Shown: positions 28,520-37,140, numbered from the stretch's first letter. The stretch is 64,000 nucleotides of DNA from Microbacterium thalli (GCF_028737325.1 NZ_JAQZCH010000002.1:1178001-1242000), one strand, 5' to 3'. Numbers and translations are program-made. Notes: generated by a model not told the origin, from the sequence alone.

Positions 28520-29947
28520 ATGAGCGAACGCACCTACGACCTCGTCGTCATCGGAGCCGGTCCCGTCGGAGAGAACGTCGCCGACCGAGCTGTGCAGGGC
28601 GGCCTGAGCGTCGCGATCGTCGAGAGCGAGCTGGTCGGCGGCGAGTGCTCGTATTGGGCATGCATGCCGTCGAAGGGGCTGTTGCGGGCGGGTGCGGCGA
28701 TCCGGGCGGCGAAGGCCGTCGACGGCGCGAAGCAAGCCGTCACCGGCGACATCGACGTCGCGGGTGTGCTGCGCCGCCGCGACACGCTGACGTCGGACTG
28801 GAACGACGCGTCACAGGTGGAGTGGCTGCAGGGCGCCGGAGTCGACCTCGTGCGCGGACACGGACGCCTCGCCGGTGAGAAGCGCGTGAGCGTCACGGAT
28901 GCCGATGGCGTGGTCACCACGCTCATCGCGCGTCACGCCGTCGCGGTGTGCACCGGCTCGGCGGCCCTGTTGCCCGGCGTTCCCGGCCTGGCGGACGTGT
29001 CGCCGTGGACGAGTCGCGAGGCCACCGCTGTGCAAGAAGTCCCGGGCTCGCTCGCGATCGTCGGCGGCGGTGTCGTCGCGGCCGAGATGGCCACGGCGTT
29101 CGTCGATCTCGGCAGCGACGTGACGCTCATCGCGCGCAGCCGGCTGCTCGGACCGATGGAGCCCTTCGCCGGCGACCTCGTCGGGCAATCGCTCACCGAC
29201 CACGGCGCGCGGGTGCTGCTGCACACCGACCTTGTCTCGGCGCGACGGGTCGATGACGGCCAGGTCGAGCTCGAGCTGTCGAACGGCACGCACGTCCGCG
29301 CCGACGAGGTGCTCGTCGCGACCGGCCGCGTGCCCCGCACGGAGGATCTCGGACTGGATGCCGTCGGCCTCGAGCCCGGCTCCTGGTTGGACGTCGACGA
29401 CACCATGCTCGTGCGCGGTTCCGACTGGCTGTATGCGGTCGGCGATGTCAATCACCGCGCACTCCTGACCCACCAGGGCAAGTACCAAGCGCGGGCTGCG
29501 GGCGACGTCATCGTCGCACGCGCAACCGGCGGCACCGTCGACGATGCTCCCTGGGGCGCGCACGTCGCGACCGCCGACCACGCCGCCGTGCCGCAGGTGA
29601 CCTTCACGGATCCCGAGGTCGCGTCGATCGGCGAGACCGAGGCGTCGGCACGCGCTGCGGGGCGCAGCATCCGGGTCCTCGATTACGACCTCTCGGCGGT
29701 CGCCGGAGCGTCCACGCGTTCGGACGCGTACACCGGTCAGGCGCGCGCGATCGTCGACGAGGATCGCGGCATCCTCATCGGGGCGACCTTTGTCGGGGCG
29801 GATGTCGGCGAGCTCCTGCACGCCGCCACGATCGCGGTCGTCGGTGAGGTTCCGCTCGCCCGGCTGTGGCACGCGGTGCCGTCCTACCCGACGCTCAGCG
29901 AGATCTGGCTGCGCTTCCTCGAGACCTACGGCCGCCCGACCACCTGA
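28520..29947 (+). CDS. FAD/NAD(P)-dependent pyridine nucleotide-disulfide oxidoreductase
   Basis: A 475-residue flavoprotein of the dihydrolipoamide dehydrogenase / mercuric reductase group. The FAD loop is GAGPVGENV (about 12-20), the redox-active pair lies in ECSYWACMPSK (Cys43 and Cys48), the NAD(P) loop is IVGGGVVAAEMA, and the C-terminal active-site His is in HAVPSYPTLSE. The redox motif differs from the usual GGTCLNVGCIPSK but keeps the Cys-x4-Cys spacing. Substrate unknown; it is not part of a pyruvate dehydrogenase cluster. It is the only plus-strand gene within the ESX locus. Confidence 0.88.
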   Translation: MSERTYDLVVIGAGPVGENVADRAVQGGLSVAIVESELVGGECSYWACMPSKGLLRAGAAIRAAKAVDGAKQAVTGDIDVAGVLRRRDTLTSDWNDASQVEWLQGAGVDLVRGHGRLAGEKRVSVTDADGVVTTLIARHAVAVCTGSAALLPGVPGLADVSPWTSREATAVQEVPGSLAIVGGGVVAAEMATAFVDLGSDVTLIARSRLLGPMEPFAGDLVGQSLTDHGARVLLHTDLVSARRVDDGQVELELSNGTHVRADEVLVATGRVPRTEDLGLDAVGLEPGSWLDVDDTMLVRGSDWLYAVGDVNHRALLTHQGKYQARAAGDVIVARATGGTVDDAPWGAHVATADHAAVPQVTFTDPEVASIGETEASARAAGRSIRVLDYDLSAVAGASTRSDAYTGQARAIVDEDRGILIGATFVGADVGELLHAATIAVVGEVPLARLWHAVPSYPTLSEIWLRFLETYGRPTT

Positions 29948-30109
29948 CCCGGAGATCGCCTCGCCCGCTGCGCCACGCGTGCCGCTCGGCGTCGAGGAGG
30001 AACCGTCCCGGGGGGGGCGCGGCTTCTCCCCGGGGATGGGCCGGCAGAGAAGGATGCAGCTTCATCCTCACCGCCGGCGCCACAGTCCCCGGGAATGTCT
30101 CCAGTGCGA

Positions 30110-30397
30110 TCAGCTGCCAGCGAGCTGCTGGTCGAGGTCCTGGATCGCGCGCATCATGCCCAAAAGCGACTCGGACATGTCGTTGATGCCATCGACCGCG
30201 TTCTTCAGACCCGTCGTCAGCTCCGAGTACCCCTCACCGAACTTGCCCGACGCATGCTGCGTCTTGAAGTCATCACCCAGCAGCGTGTCGACCTGCGACT
30301 TCAGGGTGTCCAGCTGCCCCTGAATGTCATCACGAGCCTGCGACAGCGAGCTCGCAACCTGCTCCATCTCGCCATAAGACGCACCGAAATCAGCCAT
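30110..30397 (-). CDS. WXG100-family protein, identical copy of 36799-37086
   Basis: A 95-residue helical protein starting MADFGASYGEMEQVAS, with a central turn at GKFGEGYSEL in the place of WXG. It is identical in every residue to the product of 36799-37086; the genes differ at only about six silent positions, all in the 3' half. The ATG is preceded by CAGGAGGGCCGTC. ESX proteins of this kind are secreted as dimers by EccC-dependent type VII systems. It is alone in its transcript under promoter module B. Confidence 0.85.
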   Translation of the reverse strand: MADFGASYGEMEQVASSLSQARDDIQGQLDTLKSQVDTLLGDDFKTQHASGKFGEGYSELTTGLKNAVDGINDMSESLLGMMRAIQDLDQQLAGS

Positions 30398-30450
30398 GAC
30401 GGCCCTCCTGAAAGTTGGTGTTCCGACTCCCTTCCGGAGCCGACACACAG

Positions 30451-30496
30451 AACCTATCGACCAGCACCACCCGAGGTCGATGGGGAGAACTCCCCA
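30451..30496 (-). promoter_or_regulatory. ESX-locus promoter module B
   Basis: Palindrome TGGGGAG-AA-CTCCCCA (30481-30496), then 25 bp from the GGGGAG core to the -10 box TAGGTT (30451-30456) on the minus strand. The -10 is preceded by TCGA as in module A. Confidence 0.65.
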
Positions 30497-30528
30497 CTTC
30501 ACAACAGCTCAGACCAACGTCGACGAGC

Positions 30529-30666
30529 TCAGCGGGGAGCGATACTTTCGTGCGCTTCGAGGCGGTACGACGAACGCGCTCCTCCGGCGACCGTTGACGA
30601 CATCATCCCGAGGGCGCTGAGCTTGGCGCGCGACGCCGTCTCGGCGTCGATCTTGCCTTGCTCCAG
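30529..30666 (-). pseudogene. C-terminal fragment of a WWRLE-family membrane protein
   Basis: The reading frame encodes EQGKIDAETASRAKLSALGMM and further residues to ARSSYRLEAHESIAPR, nearly the same as the last 45 residues of the protein at 33132-33926. DNA similarity stops upstream of about 30666, so only the tail of a copy remains. It lies next to the second WXG100 copy and promoter module, so the duplication probably carried part of the neighbouring gene. Confidence 0.75.
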
Positions 30667-30778
30667 CAGAAGCACAGCGCCGATCGCAGAGGCACGCGTG
30701 ACGATCGCGTGCACGCGGTTCGGCGATACCGCCGAGCAGAATCACGGGCTCAGCGTACGCAGCACGGGGGTAGCCGCG

Positions 30779-31453
30779 TCACCGAGCGCGTGCTGAGCGC
30801 GTCAGCCTCGACCTCAGCGGGTCCCCCGCGCTCAGACCACTGACGATGCGCAGAACGCCGCCGATCTGACCGATACCGCTGAGGGCGCCGCACACACCGA
30901 CGACCAGGGATGGCGCCGTGAAGATGGTGACGCCGGCATCGAGATCGCGCATGAACAGCGCGAGTCCGCCCACGGCGACCAGCAGGGCGAGGGATGCCGT
31001 GATCAGGCGGACGAGAATGCGCGGTTCGAGGTTGACGGTGCGCGCCTGTACCCAGCCGGCGGCACGCGGGCTGCGCCGGCCGTTGGCGTAGGGGGCGCGG
31101 AGCCAGAACGAGGCGGCGCGCGTGAGCGCGCGACCGGTCCGCCACAGGGCGACAAGCAACGTCGAACCCGCCAGTGCGATCACGATGGCGATCAGGGTCG
31201 CAATCACATCGACGGTGCCTACCCATCCGGCGGCGGCCATCGCCGCGACCATTCCCGCGGCGACGAAGCCTGCCCCCGCGGCGGCGACGAAACCGACGAC
31301 ACCGAGTGCCCAGCGCGACCACCGCTCGTAGTCGGCGCGCAACGCGGCCGCGGCACGATCGGCCTCAGCGGGCGGAACAGATGCCGCTGGCTCCCCCGCC
31401 TCGCCTGCGGTGAGAAGCGGGCGGGACGCGGCCCGAATGAAAGCGAACGCCAT
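30779..31453 (-). CDS. Membrane protein of unknown function in ESX locus
   Basis: A 224-residue protein with a cytoplasmic N-terminal stretch (about 45 residues) and four hydrophobic segments (for example WALGVVGFVAAAGAGFVAAG and VDVIATLIAIVIALAGSTLL). No family recognised and no clear WWRLE motif. It lies 26 bp downstream of the decayed WWRLE gene in the same orientation. Confidence 0.65.
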   Translation of the reverse strand: MAFAFIRAASRPLLTAGEAGEPAASVPPAEADRAAAALRADYERWSRWALGVVGFVAAAGAGFVAAGMVAAMAAAGWVGTVDVIATLIAIVIALAGSTLLVALWRTGRALTRAASFWLRAPYANGRRSPRAAGWVQARTVNLEPRILVRLITASLALLVAVGGLALFMRDLDAGVTIFTAPSLVVGVCGALSGIGQIGGVLRIVSGLSAGDPLRSRLTRSARAR

Positions 31454-31479
31454 GGACAGGATGCTACGAGCCCGACGCG

Positions 31480-32288
31480 TCAGGCTCGCCCCGACCCGGC
31501 CTGTGACACGGCGCGCTGACCGAAGGGAGACATCATCTCGGGCGCAACCGTGCGCCCGAGATGGCCCAACGGGGCCGCGAGCGCCATCTCGCCGGCCTCG
31601 GGCGTGATGCGGCCCTGAGCGAGGAGCTCGCGAATCGCGGCATCCCGTTCCTGCAACGCCGTCGCGCGGGCATCGGGGCGCATCTCGCTGACCGCCTGGT
31701 CGACATTCTGGAGGTCGTCCTGCGGCCCGCTCTTGCTCACGACAAGCGAATCACCGTCCACACCGCGAGAGCGACATTCGCGGCGACCGCCCACAGCCAC
31801 ACCTCGCTCCCATCCCAGAACGGCCGCGCAGCAGTCAGACCGATACCCAAGACCAGCACGCCCGGGATGATGTTCCACAGCGCGAGGGTCCACGTGATGG
31901 TCGCACCGGGGTACCGCGGAGTCCTGAGCTCCTGCACCTCGCCGTGTGCGTTCACCAGCAGCGCAAACGCTGTCAGTGGGCCGGCATACATCAATGGCAT
32001 GTCCCAGCGGCTAGCGCCCTGAATCACCAGCCATTGAACCATCGTCGCCGCCGACAGCGTCGGCAGCGCCAGCGCGAGCATGAAGGCGAGACTCTGCAAG
32101 CAACTCCCCGCCGCGAACTTGGGCACCTCTGCGCGCCAAGCCTCGCGCGGACCCACCAGTGCGACCTTCGCCTGAGCGGGCGCGGCGTCTACCAGCGTGC
32201 GCAGCTCCAGTCGCCACCACTTCACGCCGTCCCAGTCGCCCTACTCGTCGAGGAGAGCTCGCACGGACCGATCACCCACATCGACCAT
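31480..32288 (-). pseudogene. Decayed WWRLE-family membrane protein gene
   Basis: Reading from the ATG at 32288 gives MVDVGDRSVRALLDE, then a TAG stop (32241-32243) where the intact paralogue has Ser, then GDWDGVKWWRLE and a membrane region similar to 32306-33106. That frame closes at 31737, but the expected tail (GPQDDLQNVDQAVSEM to the end) continues in another frame to 31480. So there is one nonsense change and one frameshift. An internal GTG at 32225 could still make a tail-less membrane protein. Confidence 0.85.
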
Positions 32289-32305
32289 CCTGACGGTCGG
32301 CCGCC

Positions 32306-33106
32306 TCAGCTGAGGTGGCCGACGCCCGCGAGCGCGGCCTTCGCCCGAGGCGACATGGCCTCCGGCGCCATCGTCATCCCGAGCTTTCCGAGCGGAGCCG
32401 CCGAGGCGCGCTCCGCTTCATCGGGCGAGATCGAACCGCGCGCGACCAGCTCCCGGATCGCCGCATCCCGCTCCGCCCGCGCTTCCTCACGGCGAGTCTC
32501 GGGGACTTCCGTCAGGGCCTGATCCACGTTCTCGACCTCGTTGCGCGGGCCACCCCGCGGAATCGGACCGCGCGCGAGCAGGAACACATGCAGGGCTATG
32601 TGAGCCGCGGCCACGGCCAGCCAGTATCCGGTGCCCTCCAGGTAGGGGGCGGCAGCCGTGAGACCGATGATGAGGACGATCGCGGCGGGAACGATGTTGA
32701 CAATGGCAATGACGATGAGCGAACCCCAGGCGCTCGCGCGGCGGCGCCGCAGAGACTCGAACGCTCCGAAGAGACTGACGACGAAGGCGAAGGCGAGTAT
32801 CGGCCCGGCGTAGCCGAGCGGCATGTCCCACGGGCTCTGCCCCCGGGTGGCCCACTGGATCATCATCCCGGCGGCGAGTGTCGGCAGCGCGATGCTGAGC
32901 AGGATGGCGAGGCTCTTCAGGAAGCTGCCGAGAGTGACCCGCGTCTCCGGGCGCCGTGCCTCCTGCGGCCCCAGGGTCGCGATCGAAGCATGCACGAAGG
33001 GCTCCCGGGCGAACGCCCTCTGCTCGAGCCGCCACCACTTCACCGCGTCCCACTCGCCGGACTCATCCAGCAGCGCGCGCACCGTCCGATCGCTCATGCG
33101 ACCCAT
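32306..33106 (-). CDS. WWRLE-family four-helix membrane protein
   Basis: A 266-residue protein of unknown family. A soluble N-terminus holds SGEWDAVKWWRLEQRAF; four membrane segments follow (about residues 63-85, 95-118, 125-155, 160-180); then GPRNEVENVDQ and a charged tail RDAAIRELVARGSISPDEAERA reminiscent of a short helical hairpin (SHOCT-like). Relatives are at 31480 (broken), 33132 and 38023 (frameshifted). A start nine bases in (33097) is possible. It may be a membrane component or protective protein of the ESX locus. Confidence 0.75.
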   Translation of the reverse strand: MGRMSDRTVRALLDESGEWDAVKWWRLEQRAFAREPFVHASIATLGPQEARRPETRVTLGSFLKSLAILLSIALPTLAAGMMIQWATRGQSPWDMPLGYAGPILAFAFVVSLFGAFESLRRRRASAWGSLIVIAIVNIVPAAIVLIIGLTAAAPYLEGTGYWLAVAAAHIALHVFLLARGPIPRGGPRNEVENVDQALTEVPETRREEARAERDAAIRELVARGSISPDEAERASAAPLGKLGMTMAPEAMSPRAKAALAGVGHLS

Positions 33107-33131
33107 CGTGTTCGATCGGTGCGGTTCTGCA

Positions 33132-33926
33132 TCAGCGAGGATCTATACCTTCGTGCGCTTCCGGGTAGTACGACGAACGCGCCTCTCCGGCGACCGTCAA
33201 CGACATCATCCCGAGAGCGCTGAGCTTGGCACGCGACGCCGTTTCTGCGTCGATCTTGCCCTGCCCCAGTAGACGATCCACGGCGGCGTTCCTGCTCGCG
33301 AGCACTCGCTCTCGCACCGCCGGCGTCAGCTCTCGGACGGACTGCTCCACGTTCTCGATCGGGTTGCGCGGGCCGGTCTTGACCGTGACACGCCTCACCC
33401 ACAGCGCGACGTGCACGAGAACATCGGCGACAACCGGGATCAACCACCACAACGACCCGCCCACCTCCGGGTCGGCAAGCGACCCCGAAACGGCGATGCC
33501 GATCGTGATGAGACCCGGCACGATGTGAGCCAAGTAGACCTTCCGAACCGCGGCCATCGCGGTCGCCCGCGGACGATTCCGGTACACAAACTCCGAAACG
33601 ACAGTGATCACGACGCTCAACAGCGACGCGACACCGGCGACATCAACAGGCGCCTCCCCGCCCCCGCCCCCGAGCGCCCACAGCAGCATCCACCCCGCGC
33701 CCGCCGTCGGAGCGGCCAGAGAAAGAACGTAGAGCAGGGTCTGCAGACACCCGCCCACAGACGGCCGCCCGTACTCCTTCTCCCACGCACCCTTCGGACC
33801 CAGCACCGCAACGGTGCGCTGCGTGAAGGGGGCGTCATCCAAAGACCGCAATTCCAAGCGCCACCAAAGCACCGCGTCCCACGTGGTCGCTTCATCGATC
33901 AGAGGTTCGAGAGGACGTGCCGTCAT
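33132..33926 (-). CDS. WWRLE-family four-helix membrane protein
   Basis: A 264-residue paralogue of the next gene: N-terminal TTWDAVLWWRLELRSLDD, four hydrophobic segments, then TGPRNPIENVEQ and the tail NAAVDRLLGQGKIDAETASRAKLSALGMM. The ATG at 33926 is chosen because it overlaps the previous stop (ATGA), like the other joins in this operon; an ATG at 33935 is the alternative. Its 3' end is duplicated as a fragment at 30529-30666. Confidence 0.75.
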   Translation of the reverse strand: MTARPLEPLIDEATTWDAVLWWRLELRSLDDAPFTQRTVAVLGPKGAWEKEYGRPSVGGCLQTLLYVLSLAAPTAGAGWMLLWALGGGGGEAPVDVAGVASLLSVVITVVSEFVYRNRPRATAMAAVRKVYLAHIVPGLITIGIAVSGSLADPEVGGSLWWLIPVVADVLVHVALWVRRVTVKTGPRNPIENVEQSVRELTPAVRERVLASRNAAVDRLLGQGKIDAETASRAKLSALGMMSLTVAGEARSSYYPEAHEGIDPR

Positions 33927-34552
33927 ACCGCCCATCTTTCCTCGTCTTGTTGGAAGGCGTCGGCGATCTCGGTCGCGGCGCGGCCGCTCGGGTCCGCGAC
34001 GTACCCGTCGATGGACAGCGAGTCGATGATCAGATCGCTCACCGGCTCGACGAGAGCCAGGAACGGAACCGCCATCGGTCCCAGGGCGACCGCCACGGAC
34101 CCGTGTTCACCGAGGAACAGCCAGCGGCGCTCGGCCACGGCGCGATGGTGCTCACGGTGAACGATCGCCACGGTCGAGCCCGCGCCGAGACCATCCGTCG
34201 AGATCTTCCGGTGAGTGGGACGTAGCAGAGAGGAGCGAGGCCAGAGGAAATCCTCCTGGTCCGCTTTCGTCGGCTGCTCCGGCGAGAACATGATCGTCAT
34301 CGGCGCGGCAATCTGCGGTTCCGGCAGAAACAGAAGCGCTGCTGCGCGCGAGCCCCCCGCGACACGAGCCAGCTCCGCGGCCAGGTCCGCTACCCGCGCG
34401 ACCGCCGTCGCATCGAGGTCCACCTCGGTGCGAATGTGCTCGGCGTACGATGCGGCAGCGTTCAAAGCCCAGGAACGCCGCGCCTCGTCGTCCTCACCTT
34501 TAACCGCCACGGGGATCACTCGATCGCGGTCGTAGCGGTATCGAACGTTCAT
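33923..34552 (-). CDS. Conserved-looking soluble protein of the ESX operon, function unknown
   Basis: A 209-residue protein without signal or membrane segment. It starts MNVRYRYDRDRVIPVAV and has a mixed alpha/beta pattern (AAALLFLPEPQIAAPMTIMF; GSVAVALGPMAVPFLALVEPVSDLIIDSL). Nothing identifies an activity. It is joined by ATGA overlaps to the genes on both sides, so it is made with the LXG-like protein upstream; a chaperone or immunity role is possible but unproven. Confidence 0.7.
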   Translation of the reverse strand: MNVRYRYDRDRVIPVAVKGEDDEARRSWALNAAASYAEHIRTEVDLDATAVARVADLAAELARVAGGSRAAALLFLPEPQIAAPMTIMFSPEQPTKADQEDFLWPRSSLLRPTHRKISTDGLGAGSTVAIVHREHHRAVAERRWLFLGEHGSVAVALGPMAVPFLALVEPVSDLIIDSLSIDGYVADPSGRAATEIADAFQQDEERWAV

Positions 34553-35190
34553 TGTTTGGCGTCCCATTGGAATGTGGCAACGTGAGCATCCATCAATTCC
34601 ACCCACATCTCGAGCCGCGGGTCATCCACCGGAAGGTCCTGTTCATGCGGGATAGTGAGGGTCCATTGCACGGCTTTGCCGCGTTGCGTGCCGGGCACCG
34701 GGATCAGGTAGTTCACCATCGTCGTGTCGAGATCCACGCCATCCATGGAGACCGCACGTCGCTCCGTCCACCGGACGATGCGGAAGTCTTCGTCGATCGC
34801 GACCCCGCCCCGGTCAATCGCGCGACGCACGATGCTGTCGAGCGGCATCTCGGGCGTACCAACACGCACCGTACCCAGCAGACTGGCGGTTCCGAGCGAC
34901 CAGGTCGGCGACTCGTCGCCGGCGAACGCCAATGCCACCGCCTGCTGCGAGCGCATCTCCTCGACGGCCCGTTCGACCTGCGCACTGAGAGACGCGAACA
35001 AGTCCGGTCGGTGATGTCGGGCGAAACGCGCGCCGGCGCGCTCGAGCAATGCATCCCGCGCTTTCTCGCTCAGGTCATGTGTCTCCCATCCCGGGGGAAG
35101 CATCATCCTGAACCGTCGACCGCTCTCGACCTCGCCGAGAATCGCTGACCGCAGCCCCACCACATCAGCCTCCGTCGTACTCATCGTCAT
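34549..35190 (-). CDS. Soluble protein of the ESX operon, function unknown
   Basis: A 213-residue protein with no signal peptide. Notable stretches are RRFRMMLPPGWETHDLSEKARDALLE, followed by a helical region, and a C-terminal half with strands (MVNYLIPVPGTQ; AVQWTLTIPHEQ) ending in FQWDAKQ. No family recognised. Start is uncertain: ATG at 35190 is taken, but GTG at 35208, directly after the previous stop, or ATG at 35184 are equally possible. It lies directly downstream of the LXG-like gene. Confidence 0.65.
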   Translation of the reverse strand: MTMSTTEADVVGLRSAILGEVESGRRFRMMLPPGWETHDLSEKARDALLERAGARFARHHRPDLFASLSAQVERAVEEMRSQQAVALAFAGDESPTWSLGTASLLGTVRVGTPEMPLDSIVRRAIDRGGVAIDEDFRIVRWTERRAVSMDGVDLDTTMVNYLIPVPGTQRGKAVQWTLTIPHEQDLPVDDPRLEMWVELMDAHVATFQWDAKQ

Positions 35191-35208
35191 CACTGTTGAT
35201 ACGCGCAC

Positions 35209-36405
35209 TCACGAGAATAGACGGTGCCAATCGGTCGCGTCTTTGATGGTGCTGACGTGTGAGCCGCTTGCCCATCCCACGACGTCGGACACGACGGTGT
35301 ACTGGGCATGCGCCGTACTCACAAGCGTGTCGACGGCGCCGATTGCGGTGCCCGGTACACGGGACCATTCGTCGATTGTCTTGCCACTCAGAAGCTGCGA
35401 GGCGAAGTTGCCAGCGCCTTCGACGAACGACATGCCGTGGAACGCGTTCAGTCCCGCGAAATACTCGCCCGCGTTCGTTGCGCCGCGACCGCTCCAGCGC
35501 GCTGCGTCCTGAGCGAAGGTCATGCTCTCCCCGGCTGCGCCGGAGAACTTGCCGAGAATGGACCCGAAGGGAATCACTCCGATGATTGCGAAGGCCAGGT
35601 CCCACCCGTCGGCATCGCCGTACGTCATCTGGGCGATGGTCACGACGAGAGCTGCCACTGCGACAATCGTTCCGATGAGCGCGATGATCGGCCCACCGAC
35701 GACGATGGCGAGGACCGCGAGAACCATGCCGGCGACGGCGAGCACGGCCGATGCCGTCTCAAGGAACCCGCGGACGTTGTCGTCCCACGTGTCCTCGATC
35801 GCGTCACTCGTGTCCTCGCGGATACCGGCTGCCGCTGACGAGAAGGCGTCGTACCACGTGTCGTACTCGGCGTCGAAGTCCGCTGCTCGAGCGTCCCAAT
35901 CGCCACGCGCATTCGCCGCTGCGGCGGCCGCTGAGGCCCGATCGCTCTCGTATGCGTCCTCGGCCTGTTGCCGAAGAACAGGGTCGTCCGCGTCCTCGCC
36001 TCGGGGGTACGAGGGAGTAGATCCAGCGACTTGATCCGCAGACTGCTGTGCCTGCGTGTAGGCGGCCCACAGTTCTTCGAGCTCGTCGACCAGGTCGCGG
36101 ATGCGCGGCTGCGATGACTCAAGCTGCGACCCGTAGGCAGAGATATGAGGCCCGACTGCCTGGTAGAGATTAGCTGCGCGCCGCAGCTCCGAGTAGACCT
36201 CTTCCGAGAGCTCGCGAAGCTTGTCGATCGCGTCGCCCTCCATGTCAGATCCATCAGTGGCCAAGCGGTCCAGCAAGTCCGCGGAGGTAGCCATGGCCTC
36301 AGCAAGCGAGGTCAGTTCCGATCCTCGCGCCAGAACGTCGCCGGGGTTGCCGTCGAGATAGTCGATCTCGCGTCCTCGCGGAGACGAAGGCATCATCATG
36401 CTCAT
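35209..36405 (-). CDS. LXG-like candidate type VII substrate with membrane hairpin
   Basis: A 398-residue protein. Residues 1 to about 205 are long charged helices (LRELSEEVYSELRRAANLYQ; LVDELEELWAAYTQAQQSAD), like the N-terminal secretion domains of LXG/ESX substrates. Residues about 215-265 form two adjoining hydrophobic segments (VLAVAGMVLAVLAIVVGG; IIALIGTIVAVAALVVTIA). The remaining 130 residues are Gly/Ala-rich with no recognised catalytic motif. It follows two WXG100-type genes, the order seen for secreted toxins with small helical partners. A toxin role is inferred only. Confidence 0.72.
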   Translation of the reverse strand: MSMMMPSSPRGREIDYLDGNPGDVLARGSELTSLAEAMATSADLLDRLATDGSDMEGDAIDKLRELSEEVYSELRRAANLYQAVGPHISAYGSQLESSQPRIRDLVDELEELWAAYTQAQQSADQVAGSTPSYPRGEDADDPVLRQQAEDAYESDRASAAAAAANARGDWDARAADFDAEYDTWYDAFSSAAAGIREDTSDAIEDTWDDNVRGFLETASAVLAVAGMVLAVLAIVVGGPIIALIGTIVAVAALVVTIAQMTYGDADGWDLAFAIIGVIPFGSILGKFSGAAGESMTFAQDAARWSGRGATNAGEYFAGLNAFHGMSFVEGAGNFASQLLSGKTIDEWSRVPGTAIGAVDTLVSTAHAQYTVVSDVVGWASGSHVSTIKDATDWHRLFS

Positions 36406-36418
36406 GTGGCGGGTCCCT

Positions 36419-36721
36419 TCAGGACGCTTCTTCGAATGAGGCTGACGCCTCGCTGTCGAATTCCTGGAAACCGTCGATCACGGTTTGAGCGTGATCGCGG
36501 ACCTTCTGGCAGTTGCCCATCAGACGATTACGACGGTCGTCCCACCGACCCTCGAAGTTGTCTGCAGCGTCGTACAGGTCGCTCAACCCGTATGGACGTG
36601 CCACTCCGTCGCGGAGCGCGTCACTGCGGCTGCCCGCGCGGTTGAACTCCTCGATGATGTCGTCCAGAGCGACCGTCAGCGGCTCCAGCTCGCTGTAGTT
36701 GACCTTGACCCCGTTACCCAT
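36419..36721 (-). CDS. WXG100-like small helical protein
   Basis: A 100-residue protein with two helices around NFEGRWDDRR in the middle (a variant of the WXG turn) and YDAAD just before it, matching YxxxD. The ATG at 36721 has GGAGGGG a few bases upstream. It lies 13 bp before the LXG-like gene and 77 bp after the WXG100 gene, so it is probably the targeting partner of the LXG-like protein. Confidence 0.78.
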   Translation of the reverse strand: MGNGVKVNYSELEPLTVALDDIIEEFNRAGSRSDALRDGVARPYGLSDLYDAADNFEGRWDDRRNRLMGNCQKVRDHAQTVIDGFQEFDSEASASFEEAS

Positions 36722-36798
36722 GATTCCCCTCCTCCGGATTCGACCTGATCATGATCGAGGCGTGGCGGATGCCGTATCCGCCACGCCTCGAATGTGAA

Positions 36799-37086
36799 TC
36801 AGCTGCCGGCGAGCTGCTGGTCGAGGTCCTGGATCGCGCGCATCATGCCCAGCAGCGACTCGGACATGTCGTTGATGCCATCGACGGCGTTCTTCAGACC
36901 CGTCGTCAGCTCGGAGTACCCCTCACCGAACTTGCCCGACGCGTGCTGCGTCTTGAAGTCATCACCCAGCAGCGTGTCGACCTGCGACTTCAGGGTGTCC
37001 AGCTGCCCCTGAATGTCATCACGAGCCTGCGACAGCGAGCTCGCAACCTGCTCCATCTCGCCATAAGACGCACCGAAATCAGCCAT
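36799..37086 (-). CDS. WXG100-family protein (EsxA-like)
   Basis: A 95-residue protein identical to the product of 30110-30397. The central turn is GKFGEGY, with Phe where the WXG Trp would be, and there is no signal peptide. It opens the operon WXG100 - WXG-like - LXG-like - four unknowns. Promoter module C lies 55-100 bp upstream. Family members are secreted by EccC-type ATPases. Confidence 0.87.
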   Translation of the reverse strand: MADFGASYGEMEQVASSLSQARDDIQGQLDTLKSQVDTLLGDDFKTQHASGKFGEGYSELTTGLKNAVDGINDMSESLLGMMRAIQDLDQQLAGS

Positions 37087-37140
37087 GACGGCCCTCCCAA
37101 GAATTCGCTTCCCGACCCCCCTCCGGAGCCGACACTGAAG

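Noticed and set aside
29990..30110. G-run of eight and short inverted GGGG/CCCC stretches between the flavoprotein and WXG100 genes
   Set aside because: Looked like a terminator or G-quadruplex, but the pairing is irregular and no consistent stem could be drawn; could be chance in GC-rich DNA.
34549..35208. EspG-type ESX chaperone assignment for the unknown soluble protein
   Set aside because: Size and context fit loosely, but I see no residue pattern that supports EspG, so it is left as unknown.
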